Part shown: piece by piece, positions 1 to 11,955 of the stretch
How the letters are laid out: each line of letters begins with the position of its first letter
Position numbering within the stretch: the stretch's first letter is position 1
Source: Harmonia axyridis
Lineage: Eukaryota; Arthropoda; Insecta; Coleoptera; Coccinellidae
Assembly (NCBI RefSeq): GCF_914767665.1
Contig: NC_059505.1
Location: 26,409,506 to 26,473,505, forward strand
Reading direction: 5' to 3'
DNA: 64,000 nt
Notes under the pieces: model-generated
The model's input: only the letters and a program-made list of their open reading frames with translations
What the model was told of the DNA's origin: nothing
The model's database searches: none
Made by a program: the position numbers and the translations under genes

Positions 1-26
1 CCACTAGTGGTCGACCATAAAAAATT

Positions 27-290
27 GTGGATGAAAAAAGCGGGAAAGGTTCCAAAAAAATATCACCGTGTAGATTTACAATCAGAATTGACAGATCACG
101 TGATATCAACTTTATATTGGAATGTTTTAAATGCAGATGCTATAAGAAAAAACTGGACAAGGAACAAATTTTAAAACCCTGTATATCAAGAACAAAGCAT
201 ATGTCTACAAGCTTTTTTCTTATCATAATTACCCGAGAAATCTTGCATTTCAGTTTGAACTTGCCATTTTCAAGTAGTACATTGAAAAAT
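27..290 (+). repeat. Fragment of dispersed repeat family D
   Basis: This stretch is similar to 23280-23540 and to 57145-57365. Shared landmarks occur in the same order: a 'tatcaccgtgtagattt'-like block, a 'tttatattggaat' or 'aaattagaatat' block, a 'gcagatgctat(a/g)a' block and a 'ccctgtatatcaag'-type block. The 23-kb copy is the fullest one and shows terminal inverted repeats, so this is a truncated non-coding copy. The 103-codon ORF lying over it is incidental. Confidence 0.6.
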
Positions 291-340
291 GGTTATCAGC
301 CCGGCAAACAGCGTAGAATACCTCGGGATTACTATTGACT

Positions 341-1914
341 CTCACCTGCGTTGGAATTTTCATGTGAACAGGATCACATTAATATTATACGTTTTAAATT
401 TTTGAAATAACATAAACAATCTGTATTTCTTCAATCGATACATGGTATATGCATAATATATAGTCTGTCATTATTTTTCTTTGAATATACGACCCCATTT
501 GCACAAAAATAACAAAACTTGAAAGTTACAGTATCTATTGAATTTTCACATTTTGGAATGAGAAAGCTATAAACATCGGTTTTCAATAAAAGGGTTTGCT
601 AAGGATAATCTAGATGAGTGTAAATTCAGAAAGCCCTTTATATTACCACAATCACTTTGTAATTTATGGTAAAACTATACAAGCGAGTTCAACCATCCTC
701 TCCTATCTAGACATAACCCGATAGAATCAAGCCAATCCCAATTCGGTCAGCCCTCACATGTTAAGCCGAAACTAGATCAGAATCTTCCATAATTACATGA
801 CTTCAAATTATATCCTTAACATCGGAATTTGTTCCATCTATTTATTCCATTATCATTGAAACCTTCAAAAAAATTATGAAGATCCAAAATCGCACACATT
901 TAATCAATGAGATCATTTTTAAACATAGTGAACGGCATACGGAGTTGGGGCCTGGTAAGGGACCTTGCAAAGTTCTATTTATTGATTTATTACAGTAGTT
1001 GGCAGACGGTTTTCAACAGATATGTTATTCATACAAATTGTACTATTAGTGTTCTCTGTCTATTCGATGCGATGGATAAATAATGACGCGAAATTCTTGT
1101 CCTTATAATGGAACGATAATTTCTAACATTAATCGTCTGATTTGGACAATGAGAGTTCAAAAAAATTTCTGAAAAATATCATTATACGACCCACTCTATA
1201 ATTATGGAATCGCGATGAGAAATCCTTGAAAAAACACTATAGAATTGTACACAACGAATTATTAGTTCTTTCACGGCAAATATTACTTTGCAGGGCATAT
1301 TTTGAGAACAAATCTGCAGAAGCTAAGGACACAGTGAGATCAGTGACAAGAAGACCCAAATAAATAACCATGGTTGACATAAATAAAAACCATGGTTGTA
1401 TCAATCTATTAAGATTTAGCAGGCATTGACATCTTGAAAATATTTAAAGAACGACCGATACAAAATAACTTTTATTTCAATAAGCATAAATCGATAATAG
1501 TTGATAAAAACCATTATGCATTGTCTCAAGGACATTTCCTCACAAAATTGTAGTATCTCGTTACTCATTAAGTTGCTATGAGACAGAGGATGAAACATGG
1601 ATTCATCACTACAATCCTAAGCCAAAGAGAGCGTCAGATAATTGAAAAAGGGACTCAAAGATCCGCTGCAAGGTTATCACATCTGTATTTTAGGACGTGC
1701 ATGGTTTATAGTTCATGATTAGATAGCCATGATCATGAACAATAAAATAGAGGCATATTTTTTCTCATATTGGTGAATACATATTACATTGTATCGATTG
1801 AGTGCAGAAATTAAAAAATCGTAATTAAATGCAAAAGAAAAATCATATTTCACCAATACAAATTGTTACAAATTGATGAAAACAATGGTCAAATTGAACA
1901 AATTGTAGGGGAGA
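341..1914. other. AT-rich stretch, nothing assigned
   Basis: Read on both strands, no coding signature, transposon terminus or RNA gene could be supported here. The short ORF at 1416-1598 on the minus strand has no recognisable protein features. Confidence 0.5.
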
Positions 1915-2650
1915 CTGAGGAGGTTCGATACAAGGGGAGGTTTGATACACGGTCAAATTTTGCGCCTCGGTTCTTCAAACAAGGCGTAATCGCATGCCGT
2001 GCCTCTACGAGTATGAAAATAGTGTCAGTACAAATCTAGCAACGATCGCGTCACGAACAAGAGTTTTGAAGCATAAAGTATGTTTTCTACATATTCGATG
2101 TAAGAATTTGCATAACAAACGTAGGCTTCATCTATTTATCAACAAAAACTAACGGAATTCGATACTTTATTCTTGATGCGCTTTTCATTGAGAACATATA
2201 GGCCAGTAGTACAGATCTTCAATCGAATATCATAATATGTTCACGTCGTATATTTTCTGAATTTGTCCTTTAGGGAGGTTTGATACAGTCTGTGTCGGGA
2301 GGGATGATACACGTATTAAACATCTCTATATATTTCGCAGCAGCAGAAGAAACGAACAGACATTTCAAACATTGCAGGCAACGAATCCATGGTTCTCGAG
2401 GAGAAGACGCCGAAAATAATGAATTGCAATGAATTGCAGTAGATGCAAGCTGGATCATCATCTTCATCAGAGAATGGAGTACCATTCAGCCTGTGCAAGT
2501 GTCAGTGTTAAAATAAAAATATTTATTTGCGAATGAGGTGGTGATATGATAATAAAATATTGATTTCTTATTATGGCTTGTACCTTATCTCTTATTGTAT
2601 AAAAACCTCCTTTTCAGTGTGTTAAGCCAAAAGGGAGGTTTGAGACACTT
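1915..2650. repeat. Cluster of GGGAGGTTTGATAC-like motifs
   Basis: The motif GGGAGGTTTGATAC, or a close variant, occurs near 1917 (gaggttcgatac), 1935, 2274, 2298 (gagggatgatac) and 2635 (gggaggtttgagac), always on the plus strand. The cluster overlaps a fragment with similarity to a pogo-type zinc finger on the minus strand. The motifs may be terminal or subterminal repeats of that element, which is inference. Confidence 0.4.
2290..2500 (-). pseudogene. pogo/Tigger-like transposase, C-terminal zinc-finger fragment
   Basis: Two overlapping minus-strand frames together carry an acidic DEDDDPACIYCN segment followed by EPWIRCLQCLKC. This pattern (acidic stretch, CxxC, then a W-I-R/Q-C-x2-C block) is what I know from the PHD-like zinc finger at the C-terminus of many insect pogo/Tigger-type DDE transposases. 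The reading frame must shift at least once between the first cysteine pair and the W-I-R-C block, and the downstream histidine/cysteine part is degraded. No DDE catalytic core is visible on either side. This is a short decayed remnant. A host PHD-finger pseudogene is the main alternative. Confidence 0.42.
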
Positions 2651-4350
2651 TGCACCAACAATTTCAAGAACCCATAATCAAGGTTGAAATTTCCATTTTC
2701 AGTAATTGAATATTGCTGAATGTCTAAGTGAAGTCCTCAAATTTCACTCTGATATAAATGGATTGGTAAATGTTGAAAACAAATTTTTTATTAACAATTT
2801 TTTGTCCAGCTTATTCTCCAGATCTTGCCTCCAGTGAATACTAGCTTTTGTAAATCTCAAAAAAATGCTCTATGGAAAGAAATTTGGCTCTAAGATGTGA
2901 TCACTTCTTGATTAGAGCTAAATTTTCATTGATTTGAGACAAGAATCATTACCTTGGTGAAAAATGATTTTTTTTCTTTTGCATTTCATTACGTTTTTTC
3001 CTAATTGAAAAGTATCTCAAAAGCAAAGACGAAGGATATTGAAAAGTGAGGGGGGCGTTGGAATAGATTTCTCACTTATGAAGGTTACTATGTCAAGGAA
3101 TAAATTCGAATTTGAAAAAAATATTTTACCCTTCATTCCCGGGACTTATTGATTGAAGTATTTTGATATGATAAAGTATTGCATGCGTCCTTCAATAATT
3201 TTTTGTTCAACGAATATAATTTCGACAAAACGAAACAATCCTCACATGCAACTAAGTTTCCAGCTTTGCAGAAAACAATCGATCCTACATGTTGTTTGTG
3301 AATGCAGCAGACGCTTTATCATTACCATTTAATGCAAATATGACCTACCAGCACAGATAAGAATTTATAGCACTTGTAGACTATGAATTATATTATCTAG
3401 GTCCGGATTATTTATGATCCACAGGGAATTACAACAGTCATCGTTTTCTTATCGGTCGAAATTGCTTTTTTAGTTCAATATTTCATGAAATACCTGGATA
3501 TCAAATGCATTCACGAATGTTATCAGGCATCGAAACAACTAGGTCGAGCATTTGTGCGATTTTTATCAGTATGTATACATAGGAATTTAGGGTCTGATGT
3601 TCTAACTTTTTTTGAGGTTGAATCAGATAAAAGAAGTCTCAATACAAACAGTGATAACTAGGTGCAGAATCAAATCCCGAAAATAAATAAAAAAATTAGT
3701 TGATTATGACGAGTATGTTCCCCAAGGTTCCGTATTAGGGCCATTTGTTTAGTAAGATACTGCAAACACACAATTTATAGTTTATTTTCTTGCACGATTT
3801 AGCTTTCTGTATGACTTGCGATAATCTCTTTTCAAGACGGTAAGGATAGTTTACCGGTTGCTACTGTTGCAAAGATTTCATTAGAAAATTCAGCCGACGC
3901 TAAAATTACCGAAGTTGTCATAATACATAATGACTTTAATTCAAAGAATTTAGCATAGAAAATTTAATCATATTTATTAACAACTTGTCCTACACATTCA
4001 AAAATGTGTAATGTCTAAAATTACTTAGAGCAAAACCTTGCGTATTATTGAATTTGATATTCAGTAAAACTGAAGTAGGTAGCTGAAATATTAATTTCAG
4101 AATAATATGTGGTTTCCAATATGAATGATACAATTTAAAATAATAATAATGACGATACTGTGAACTATTCTTTGACATTTCTTATATAATTAATATCAAG
4201 TAGGTTATGCCATTCAATCATAGAAAGAAACACGCTTCAACAACGTGTAGAAATTGAAAAATTCTGCAATCAAAATAAAAGAAATATGAGTATAAAAGTA
4301 AATTCAAAAAGAATTCGTGGACAATATTATTCAGTTCATTGATTCACTGA
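2651..4350. other. AT-rich stretch, nothing assigned
   Basis: No coding region, terminal repeat or RNA gene is supported. The 62-codon minus-strand ORF at 3990-4178 looks incidental. Confidence 0.5.
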
Positions 4351-4418
4351 AGAAAAATTACTTCAAAATTATCTACAATACTAGAAAGTATTGTAGATAA
4401 TTTTGAAGTAATTTTTCT
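4351..4418. repeat. Perfect 32-bp-arm hairpin with 4-nt loop
   Basis: The left arm 4351-4382 and the right arm 4387-4418 are exact reverse complements of 32 bases, separated by the loop AGAA. The arms are AT-rich (…TTATCTACAATACT / AGTATTGTAGATAA…). No terminal repeat or target duplication surrounds it, so it resembles a local snap-back inversion duplication more than a MITE. If transcribed it would form a fully paired stem. Confidence 0.9.
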
Positions 4419-7400
4419 TTACACGATACAAGAGTACTAAGCCATTTTGATACCTCTTTCAAATTTGTCTTTGAAGTGACCAATAGTGAGATGATTAACT
4501 GAATAATGTCATCCATGAATTCTTAAATTTCTTCGATCGAATACAACCTGCTGAACACAAATGTCGAAAAATATCACACAGTGTTGTCATTATAACCATT
4601 TTATATCGTATCATTTCTATTGGAAAACTCTATATATTCAGGTGGAAATCAATTCTTTCAAATAAGGGTAAAGTAATGGGATTTTGCAAAAAAAAGTTAT
4701 AAGCATCACGAACTTGGAGACGTACCAATCTCAGATAATAATTGGAGTCGTTGCTATGCTCCTCCTCCAAACAATTGTACAACATGATTACCGTTCCATC
4801 ATCATTAAAGAGATAATTCTCATCGACTCAAACTGAATTATTCCCAAGAATTTTCCATTCTGTGATAATTGAAGTTTAAAGGAAAGTTGTTTATTTTTCT
4901 ATGTGAAGCAAACATTAATAGCTATCTAATGAAAGATAGCTCTCGATATTATAAAAAACTCTCGAAAATAACCACATAGTATCCGATCGTGGAAATACAA
5001 CTCAAAGAATAGACAAGGAGATTTCAGGATTTTTGTATCAACTTTCTAATCTGATCAATTTCATACCAAATCTCCTGGACCTCTGAGAAGCTCAAAGCCT
5101 GTGAATAAGGACTCATTGGATTCTTTAGCAACTTTAGACAAATCCCGAATAGAAATATTGCTCAGGTTACCGAAAAATTCAATCTTAAGACCTCTCAGTC
5201 AAAACCAACAAATAATTGAAGCTTATATCTATGTACATCTATTAGCAGCTGAATACTGAACTGAGACCCTTACCTTTCTATTGAGTTGGAGTGTAGAAGA
5301 GTGGAAATAAACAGAATTTCAATCCAAACACAATTCAAAACTGAACAAAATATGGCACTGTGAATTCTTGCACACTGAACAACACGAGTCGCTAGTAATC
5401 CAATTATTTCAGCTCAAAGTACCGGCATGAGCCACTCTATCCTCGTTATACCTGAAAAAAAATGAAATCATTAAAACAAAATAATTCCATAGACGTTCAA
5501 ATATCAATCAAGTTATAACATTCCATTGTATGCACTACGCAAATAAAAGATACAACATAGTAAGTACAATCTCATTCAGTCATGGTTCATACATCACGTT
5601 TGTACACTTAGAGTGCATAATGTAAATGAAGTACACCATAAATCCTGAGGAGTCAAGCCAAACAACCAAGTTGAGTCGACCAGTCAAAACAGATCAGAAC
5701 CTCATATACACTACTTAATACACGCTTTGAACAAAATATTCCCAACAGTCCAAGTTCAATTGCTCGATCTGTCAGGAAATTTGACCCTGGCCTTGTTGGT
5801 CCATTTATTACGCCTTGTTAGAGAGGACCTCTGAGTTAGAAATGGGTCGAGCTCTAGGAAAATGCATCATTTCATTTATTATTGCATAATGTGATGTTTA
5901 CGAGTACTAAAGATTTGCATATAAGAAGGAAAATCCTAATTTTTATGCTCTTCTCTGTCGTAAATTTTAATCTCATCTATCAGAAACGATGTCAGAGAGG
6001 TTTCTGAGCGCATGTTGTAGGGAGCATATTTGATTAAAGGTCTGTAATTTTATGCAAAACGTGGTATTAAGAGATTCGATCGTAATTCTAAATAGTAAAG
6101 CAAGAAGATGAAAGATCTACATAGCTGATAGATCTATAGAACCGGTATAGATGAATACATCTTATAGATCCATAGAAGCGATAGCAAGTTTATTTTCACC
6201 AGATTATGTTTCACCTGATGTGCAAAAAAACGCGTATGACCATTTTGATTTTCATAATATCATATGAGTGTTCTTAAACGCATTCGTGAGACGTACTAAA
6301 ATCGAATGATTCCAACATTTCTGTTGGAAATTTTTATAGAACAGGTTTCTAATTTGATACCCGATACCTTTCCTAAACATACTCTTATTTCGCAAATCGA
6401 GCTTTCATAGTCGGATGCTGCTCATCTCCCATGAGTGTTTCGTCGTTTCAAAACAAGAAAAACCAATTTGACGTATCTAAACGTCCCTGTAATCTTCGAA
6501 ACAAGATTCCAAATCTATCAATTTCGTAACTTAATCCATCTCGTGTGGGACGTATATTAAGAATGTATTTCCAAATAATAGAATATCTGATTTTTTCGTT
6601 TCACGAATTAATGGAAGTAACATGATAAGCCGATTGATTTGGTCGTTATAATCAGGTCAGGACTTACTACAATCTTTGGCGTTCGTGCGGCAATTCAACG
6701 ATATTTTAAGTCTTATAAGCTTGATATAACTTTCCAAACAAACATTAATTTTTTTATGAATTTTGACATAAAATTATTAAACAATATTATTCTGTCGAAG
6801 GCAGTAATTGCGGTGCTGAAATTAAAAAATTATTTTTATACATATTTTTAATAATTGTAGTTATTCCAAAATGTAAAATATCTGAAAAAGCTGCTGTGTA
6901 GCGAAAAAACTATTATATTAAATAATTTAATGTGGAAATAGAAAAACGTCATTTAATTCCTATCAAACAGAAAATTTAACTGAACAAATTATCAGAATTG
7001 AAATTTCAGAAACTTAGATACCGAAAATTATTTATAATTTTCAAAAGTATTTAGAAAATTAAATTATTGAAACTGTTGGTTATTTTAAAATTATCAAATA
7101 ATCTTCAAATACATTCGTTTCAACACATTGTTTAATTTTCAGGTATTTACCTACTTTTAATAAAGAAAAAATTTACATGATTCAAAATTGATATAAATAG
7201 TTAAATATTATTTTTGATTGTTTTATAGTAAAATGATTGAATTTGGATTGTGTCTATTCTCATTGAGCTTTTGTACAAATACAATATCAAAGAGATTCGT
7301 ATTCAAACTTAAATCTAGGTATTCTTGACTTTAACGGAAGATCTTTGTTGTTTGAAATAATTTAGATCATATGCAATGTTTGCACATGATGACCCTCTCG

Positions 7401-8270
7401 ATTTTCAAATGAGAAATATGCTTATATTATGTGAATAATTGTTTGAACTAAAAATATCGACCTATTTTTTTTGAACATTTTAATGAAGCAATATGCAATA
7501 TTTCAGTATTATCAATTTTGAATTATGTCGTTGATTTTGTTTCCTTTCAATTTACCTCCTTTCGAGTACTTGGAGAATAAATAATCCTGAAACGTGAAAC
7601 CAATGTATTCCAAAATCATTTGTTAGTTTTCAAATAATTATGGATGCAATACGATGTAGTTTGAATTGTACTTATTTATGAAAAATAAATGTGTAAGTAT
7701 TATTATCAATATGACGATTTTTTTCACCTGGATGTATATTTATTATTTATGCGTATATGCCATTTTAGATATATGATAATCATGATATAAATTCAAAATA
7801 CAAAGAAAAAATATTAAACTTCCATTTTATTTATAATCGTACAGAAAAACAAGTTGAATGCATCTCCACGTACTGTTCAAATTCTGTGATTCAAAATGTT
7901 GATACTGAGATAAGATCTACAACACAAGCTCTTTGTTCGTAGGGCCATTCATAGTATTATTGGTAGGGTCGAATCTTATGTGAAGAATTTCCCTCTAGCT
8001 CAAAGGCAAATCTGCATTCAGTTTTATTTTATTCAATAAGAACTATTCAAAAACTGTTAGTGCGATGATTTTTTTCTTATTGAAAATCTACACCACTGTC
8101 CTTTTCCGGAAGAACTGTTTCATTTCTAACCACAAAATTAAGTTTTCAAATTTTCCCATTAGTGATGAATGCAAATACAAAAATTGACGTAGTCAATTTT
8201 CGCAGATGTCATTTAATTGAACCTTTGTGAAAGACATTCAAGCAAAAAAAAAAAAATGACTATTTTTTAT
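4419..8270. other. AT-rich stretch, only one weak exon-like segment
   Basis: No transposon or coding feature is recognised. One exon-like segment on the minus strand (5274-5451) is listed separately. The 70-codon ORF at 6639-6851 has very AT-biased codons and no motif. Confidence 0.45.
5274..5451 (-). other. Candidate non-coding exon bounded by consensus splice sites
   Basis: On the minus strand a run of T followed by CAG (acceptor, plus-strand 5452-5460) precedes 178 bases that end at AAAG|GTAAGG (donor GT at 5273-5272). All three frames are closed by stop codons early, so it would be a 5' UTR or lncRNA exon, not a coding one. Its base composition is less AT-rich than its surroundings. Splice-site matches this good also occur by chance, so this is weak evidence. 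Confidence 0.15.
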
Positions 8271-8279
8271 TGTAAGTGT

Positions 8280-8752
8280 CTGCTAAGTTTTTTTTCTGAA
8301 ATGCACTAAGGGATAAATTTAAAAAAATATTTTTGTGGATCGTATTTGCTTTGTACTCAATTATCTCGAAAATGTTACATTCTATTAAACAAATTTCAAG
8401 AGATTTTTTCAATGAAGCTCTGTTGAATTCAGAAATGCAACCATTTTTTCGAAAAAAAAAGTGATGTAGATTTTTAATAAAAAAAGAATCATCGCACCCC
8501 TATATCTACGCCACAGGATGGTTTTGGCACGAGACACTTACTCAATTCGAAACATTACATTATCAAGACTTCAATACCTGAAAATTAAAACAATGAATGA
8601 TAATACTAGAGTTATAAGCAAAAAACTGATTTTTTCAAACTTTAACATCCTGTGTCTCGTAATCGAAGCTTGATAGAGTATATGTTTATATAAATGTTTT
8701 ATTTTTTTATATCCAACGCCAGAGTTATTGCACTAAAATCAGGACCATCCTG
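8280..8752. mobile_element. Copy of CAGGGTGGTCC-ended element (family F), left end lost
   Basis: The right part (8640-8752) matches the reverse complement of the left terminus of the 15994-16526 element: an 'aagctt…ttatataaa…ccaacgcc' stretch, then GTTATTGCACTAAAATCAGG and CCATCCTG. It ends exactly before a TATA tetranucleotide (8753-8756). Internal blocks such as 'tgtactcaattatctcgaaaa' and 'atcatcgcacccctatatct' are also shared. This copy keeps about 120 bp of terminal sequence that is internally deleted on the right side of the 16-kb copy. The left terminus was not found. Non-coding. Confidence 0.6.
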
Positions 8753-8909
8753 TATATTTTATTGCTTATATTATGTACTTTATGATGACTATACCCACTT
8801 CAGTTACCAGCTGAAGCAAAAAAACAAACGTCGACATATTCAATATTTCCATACCGAAAAAAAAACGAAAAAATTTTTCTCATTATTCTTTCCGCTTCAA
8901 CCGGTCCTG

Positions 8910-9083
8910 GATCGAATCGAGGTCATGCGGGACATACGCAAGCACGAATTTAATACCATGCGGGTATTTTATACCTCTGTACCATTAAAATTGAATGTTA
9001 TGGTGTTTTTTCTAATTCGCGAACGAACAGACGCGACGGGCGACTGCAATAACTTCAAGGTCTTCGAGATCGAGCCGTACTGA
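8910..9083 (+). other. Codon-biased ORF end, possible exon or gene fragment
   Basis: The last ~58 codons of an open frame ending at TGA 9081-9083 are unlike the flanking DNA. The ends of this stretch use C/G-ending codons (…AAC TTC AAG GTC TTC GAG ATC GAG CCG TAC TGA), and the middle is AT-rich. The peptide ends in CNNFKVFEIEPY. GC-ending codons in such AT-rich DNA suggest real or formerly real coding sequence. The AT-rich middle begins with GTATTT and ends with CTAAT…AACAG, so it resembles a 67-nt intron, but removing it would break the frame. I do not recognise the protein. It could be an exon, a processed fragment or chance. Confidence 0.22.
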
Positions 9084-9639
9084 AAAGTGGATTTTATGGA
9101 GACTAGTTTTCGACGCTGAGGAAGATTGATACAGGTTTTCCATTCCGAGTTGAAGTTGATAAATGGTTGTTGCTGCTCAACCTGCTCTTATTTCGAAAAC
9201 GTGCTGACTTCTGCATATGGGTCAACAAAGTGAGATACAAATGAAATAAAACGAAATCATACAATTATAAAAGTTACTTGAGTTTACTTGATAAAGGGAA
9301 TTCGATATACATTTCGAAAAATTGTCAACATTGTGTCTTTTATTTTAAATTATCTTTTGGATGGTTATTAATTTTGTCATTTTCAGAATTGGAATTGTGT
9401 TCCAAGTCAAAAATAAACCCAATATATGATAAAGATATATTATTGTGAAGGAAAACAATACAAAGTTGTCAATTTTTTATATCTGAAACGAAATCATTTT
9501 GATATTTTGCCAATACTGTGACTTCTTCGAGTTAATTTTACATTTTGAGCTGATTAAGAAGCCACAGTGTTGTTAATATTGAAAGCTGGAAGGATAGTCT
9601 GATTCATAAACTCCATAATCATTTGAACGACTGGTAAAT

Positions 9640-10752
9640 TTTGAATTTTGATTGAAAATTTTTTATCTGAAAGGAGATTTTGTGTTTATGTTGATGACAA
9701 AAGTAGTGGTTTCAAAACTTTGAATAATGGACACATGGATCGGTTTTGTTTCCCATACTTTTCAATTTATACTTATGTGACATCCTTGGTACCTTATCTT
9801 AGAAATTCATCTGTGGCGATGATATTGCTCTTTTGTTTCGTCATGCTGATTTCGGAATCATTGAAAATAAGATCTAAAAATTATGAGAAATTATTTTCTT
9901 GAGTGGCGCTTATGCCCGTCTCCAGAGGTTTCCTGATTTCATTTGAATAATCAACAAAAATATAAAAAATTGATAGTAACTTTCAATAATTCCATCTTGA
10001 ATCATAATTGTACTCCCAAATATCTTGGAGTTAAACTTGCTTCTTCTTTGAATTTCAAGATCCACTCGGAAAATTTTTCGTTGAAATTTAAGTTGAGGAA
10101 TAATACCCTTCAAAAATTAGCTGGTTATTCATGGGGTGCTGATGCCAGCACTCTTCGTACGGCAGCTTGATGCACAACTTAAGGTTTCTATGAAAATTAT
10201 CAGTGGAACCATTATATCTACACCTTTACATTTGTTATTAGTGCCGTCACATATACTTCCGCCTCATATTTGTAGACAGGTCTCAGTCAAGAAATCTTGG
10301 AAAATATTTCATTTCTCTCCGAACTTATTTCCCATTGCATCTTACCTCCCAGATACTAGAACTGCCAGATTGAAGTCACGCAAACCTTTATGGCTTAATA
10401 CCTTCCTTCAATCTAATGAAAGTGACAAGGAAATTTGGCGTTCGGAATGGAGTTCTTGTAATGTCTTCAACAAAAGTCTAATCGTTGATCCTTCAGAGAT
10501 AGGTCGGGGTTTCAATCTTCCTAGGAAAATTTGGGGTATTTTAAATCGACTTAGGACTGGTCATGGTCGTTGCAAAGTATGCTCTCCAAATGGCATTCTT
10601 TAGAAAGCCCACTATGTGAGTGTGGTGAAGAAGAAACCATTGACCACTTGGTGAATACTTGTCCAAATTATAAATTTCATGGTGGTTTCCAAGCAATACA
10701 TTCAGTTTCAGATTCTTTTTTAGAATGGGTCGCTAACTTCAAATCAATATAA
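9640..10752 (+). pseudogene. Decayed non-LTR retrotransposon (LINE) ORF2: RT and C-terminal zinc knuckle
   Basis: Fragments of a LINE polyprotein are read in order across several frames: NFLSERRFCVYVDD (palm region), GDDIALLFRHADF at about 9815 (equivalent of the YADD catalytic box), PKYLGVKLASSLNF and RNNTLQKLAG…WGADASTLRTAA (thumb), KIISGTIISTP…LPPHICRQ, then LNRLRTGHG and the cysteine cluster CECGEEETIDHLVNTCP. That order is typical of the RT-to-C-terminus part of Jockey/CR1-group LINEs. The 5' half, including the endonuclease, is missing. At least three frameshifts and a stop at about 10602 separate the pieces. The YADD tyrosine-alanine is replaced, so the copy is dead. The 3' UTR may continue to about 11150, where a short A-rich end is seen. 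Confidence 0.8.
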
Positions 10753-11303
10753 TGGAAACTAACATTAATTTCTATTTTCTGGTTCTTTTCTTTTTTGTTT
10801 CCAGATTCAATTATAGAGTCGTCAACCGTTAGTGAAGACAAAGGACGGAAAAGATTTTGTTTGGATGAAAAATAAGCCCTTCAATATAAACTATGTAAGC
10901 TCATTCTATAAACAAATACACAAACCACTCACTGCACCTATACGGGGAGCCAAAGTTTTTGCTAGGGTTTTTATATGTGCTCCTGTATCATACTTTGAAA
11001 TGTATGATGCCCGTTTACATTTCCTCTGATAATACTAATACACATGCTTTGTTGTTTGAAGTTGTTGATTTTTGTATTGCTCGTTTTATATTGTAAGAGC
11101 TACAAATTTCACATTAAGGTTGAGGAATAAAGATAATTGGCTCAAAAAATGAAATAAGAAAAAGCCTAATTTTCAATACTAAGATAGTGGGTAGAAAGTG
11201 CTCACGAGACATAATTTACCTGTTTAAAACAACATAATACCAAAGTATATCAGATTTCATCTTGTTATGAGATTTATATCTCTGTCTTGCGAAATATTTC
11301 AAC
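10753..11303. other. Probable LINE 3' tail and unassigned sequence
   Basis: This follows directly on the LINE C-terminal frame. A 65-codon ORF at 10832-11029 shows no recognised domain. The 'aataaagataattggctcaaaaaatgaaataag' type A-rich text near 11127-11160 could be the LINE 3' end, which is inference. Confidence 0.3.
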
Positions 11304-11543
11304 TCATCCAAACACAGCAAAAACCAGTCGCAATGATGGAATTTCAACACTATTTTTTTCGATCTGATACCATGATATGCAGTTTGTGGAATTCACGGAT
11401 TGAATTTTTGAGCTAGGAGAACCAATGTGATGTAGCAAATCAATTTTAGGAATACTTCTCAGGCAAACATCTCTTTCAGTTGCCAAATACGGAGTTTCAA
11501 CACACGAGAGCTGACTCTGAAATTCCTTACTCTCATGCAGCAT
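11304..11543 (-). CDS. Hypothetical ORF, 79 codons
   Basis: An open frame on the minus strand encodes MLHESKEFQSQLSCVET…RLVFAVFG. No domain is recognised. It lies about 140 bp downstream of the hypothetical ORF at 11686-11955 on the same strand, so both could be pieces of one gene or pseudogene. Composition is only mildly different from background. It may be incidental. Confidence 0.12.
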   Translation of the reverse strand: MLHESKEFQSQLSCVETPYLATERDVCLRSIPKIDLLHHIGSPSSKIQSVNSTNCISWYQIEKNSVEIPSLRLVFAVFG

Positions 11544-11685
11544 GGAACACAGACGGAATTACCATAAAACCAATCTCACATTAGCTCCACTATATACACA
11601 TGTCCGGAGAGAAGTGAACATATTAGACGGCAACCTCTGGGTGCATGTCTTCCTCTAGTAAAATCACGTTTGATTGTCCACTCCA

Positions 11686-11955
11686 TCAACTTGAATGATA
11701 ACGTGGGGATTTCATGTCACCGGACAACTCCATTTCTCTACTGTCGATGTTCTCTGGTTCGGAATTGCCTGGAATCATGCTCGACGCTCCGGTTACAATA
11801 TTCCTACGATACCAGCTGAAATATTTGCCTACATCTTCGTAATACTGACACGATAGCAGGGATCGAAGCGGCGCAATTAAAAAAACGGATATGGTGTACA
11901 TGACAGCGGTCCTAAAAATGTTGATAAGTATGTCGAAATAGACTTCTACTGCCAT
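11686..11955 (-). CDS. Hypothetical small protein with one hydrophobic segment
   Basis: The 89-codon minus-strand ORF starts at an ATG preceded by 'aata' and followed by G, a reasonable insect start context. Residues about 16-30 (TAVMYTISVFLIAPL) form a candidate membrane helix, followed by a basic then Ser/Glu-rich polar tail. Codon use (GTC, TTC, GAC, ATC, GCG, CGC) is markedly less AT-biased than in the flanks, which favours real or recent coding sequence. No family is recognised. It could be a small membrane protein, the last exon of a larger gene, or part of an unknown transposon. Confidence 0.28.
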   Translation of the reverse strand: MAVEVYFDILINIFRTAVMYTISVFLIAPLRSLLSCQYYEDVGKYFSWYRRNIVTGASSMIPGNSEPENIDSREMELSGDMKSPRYHSS

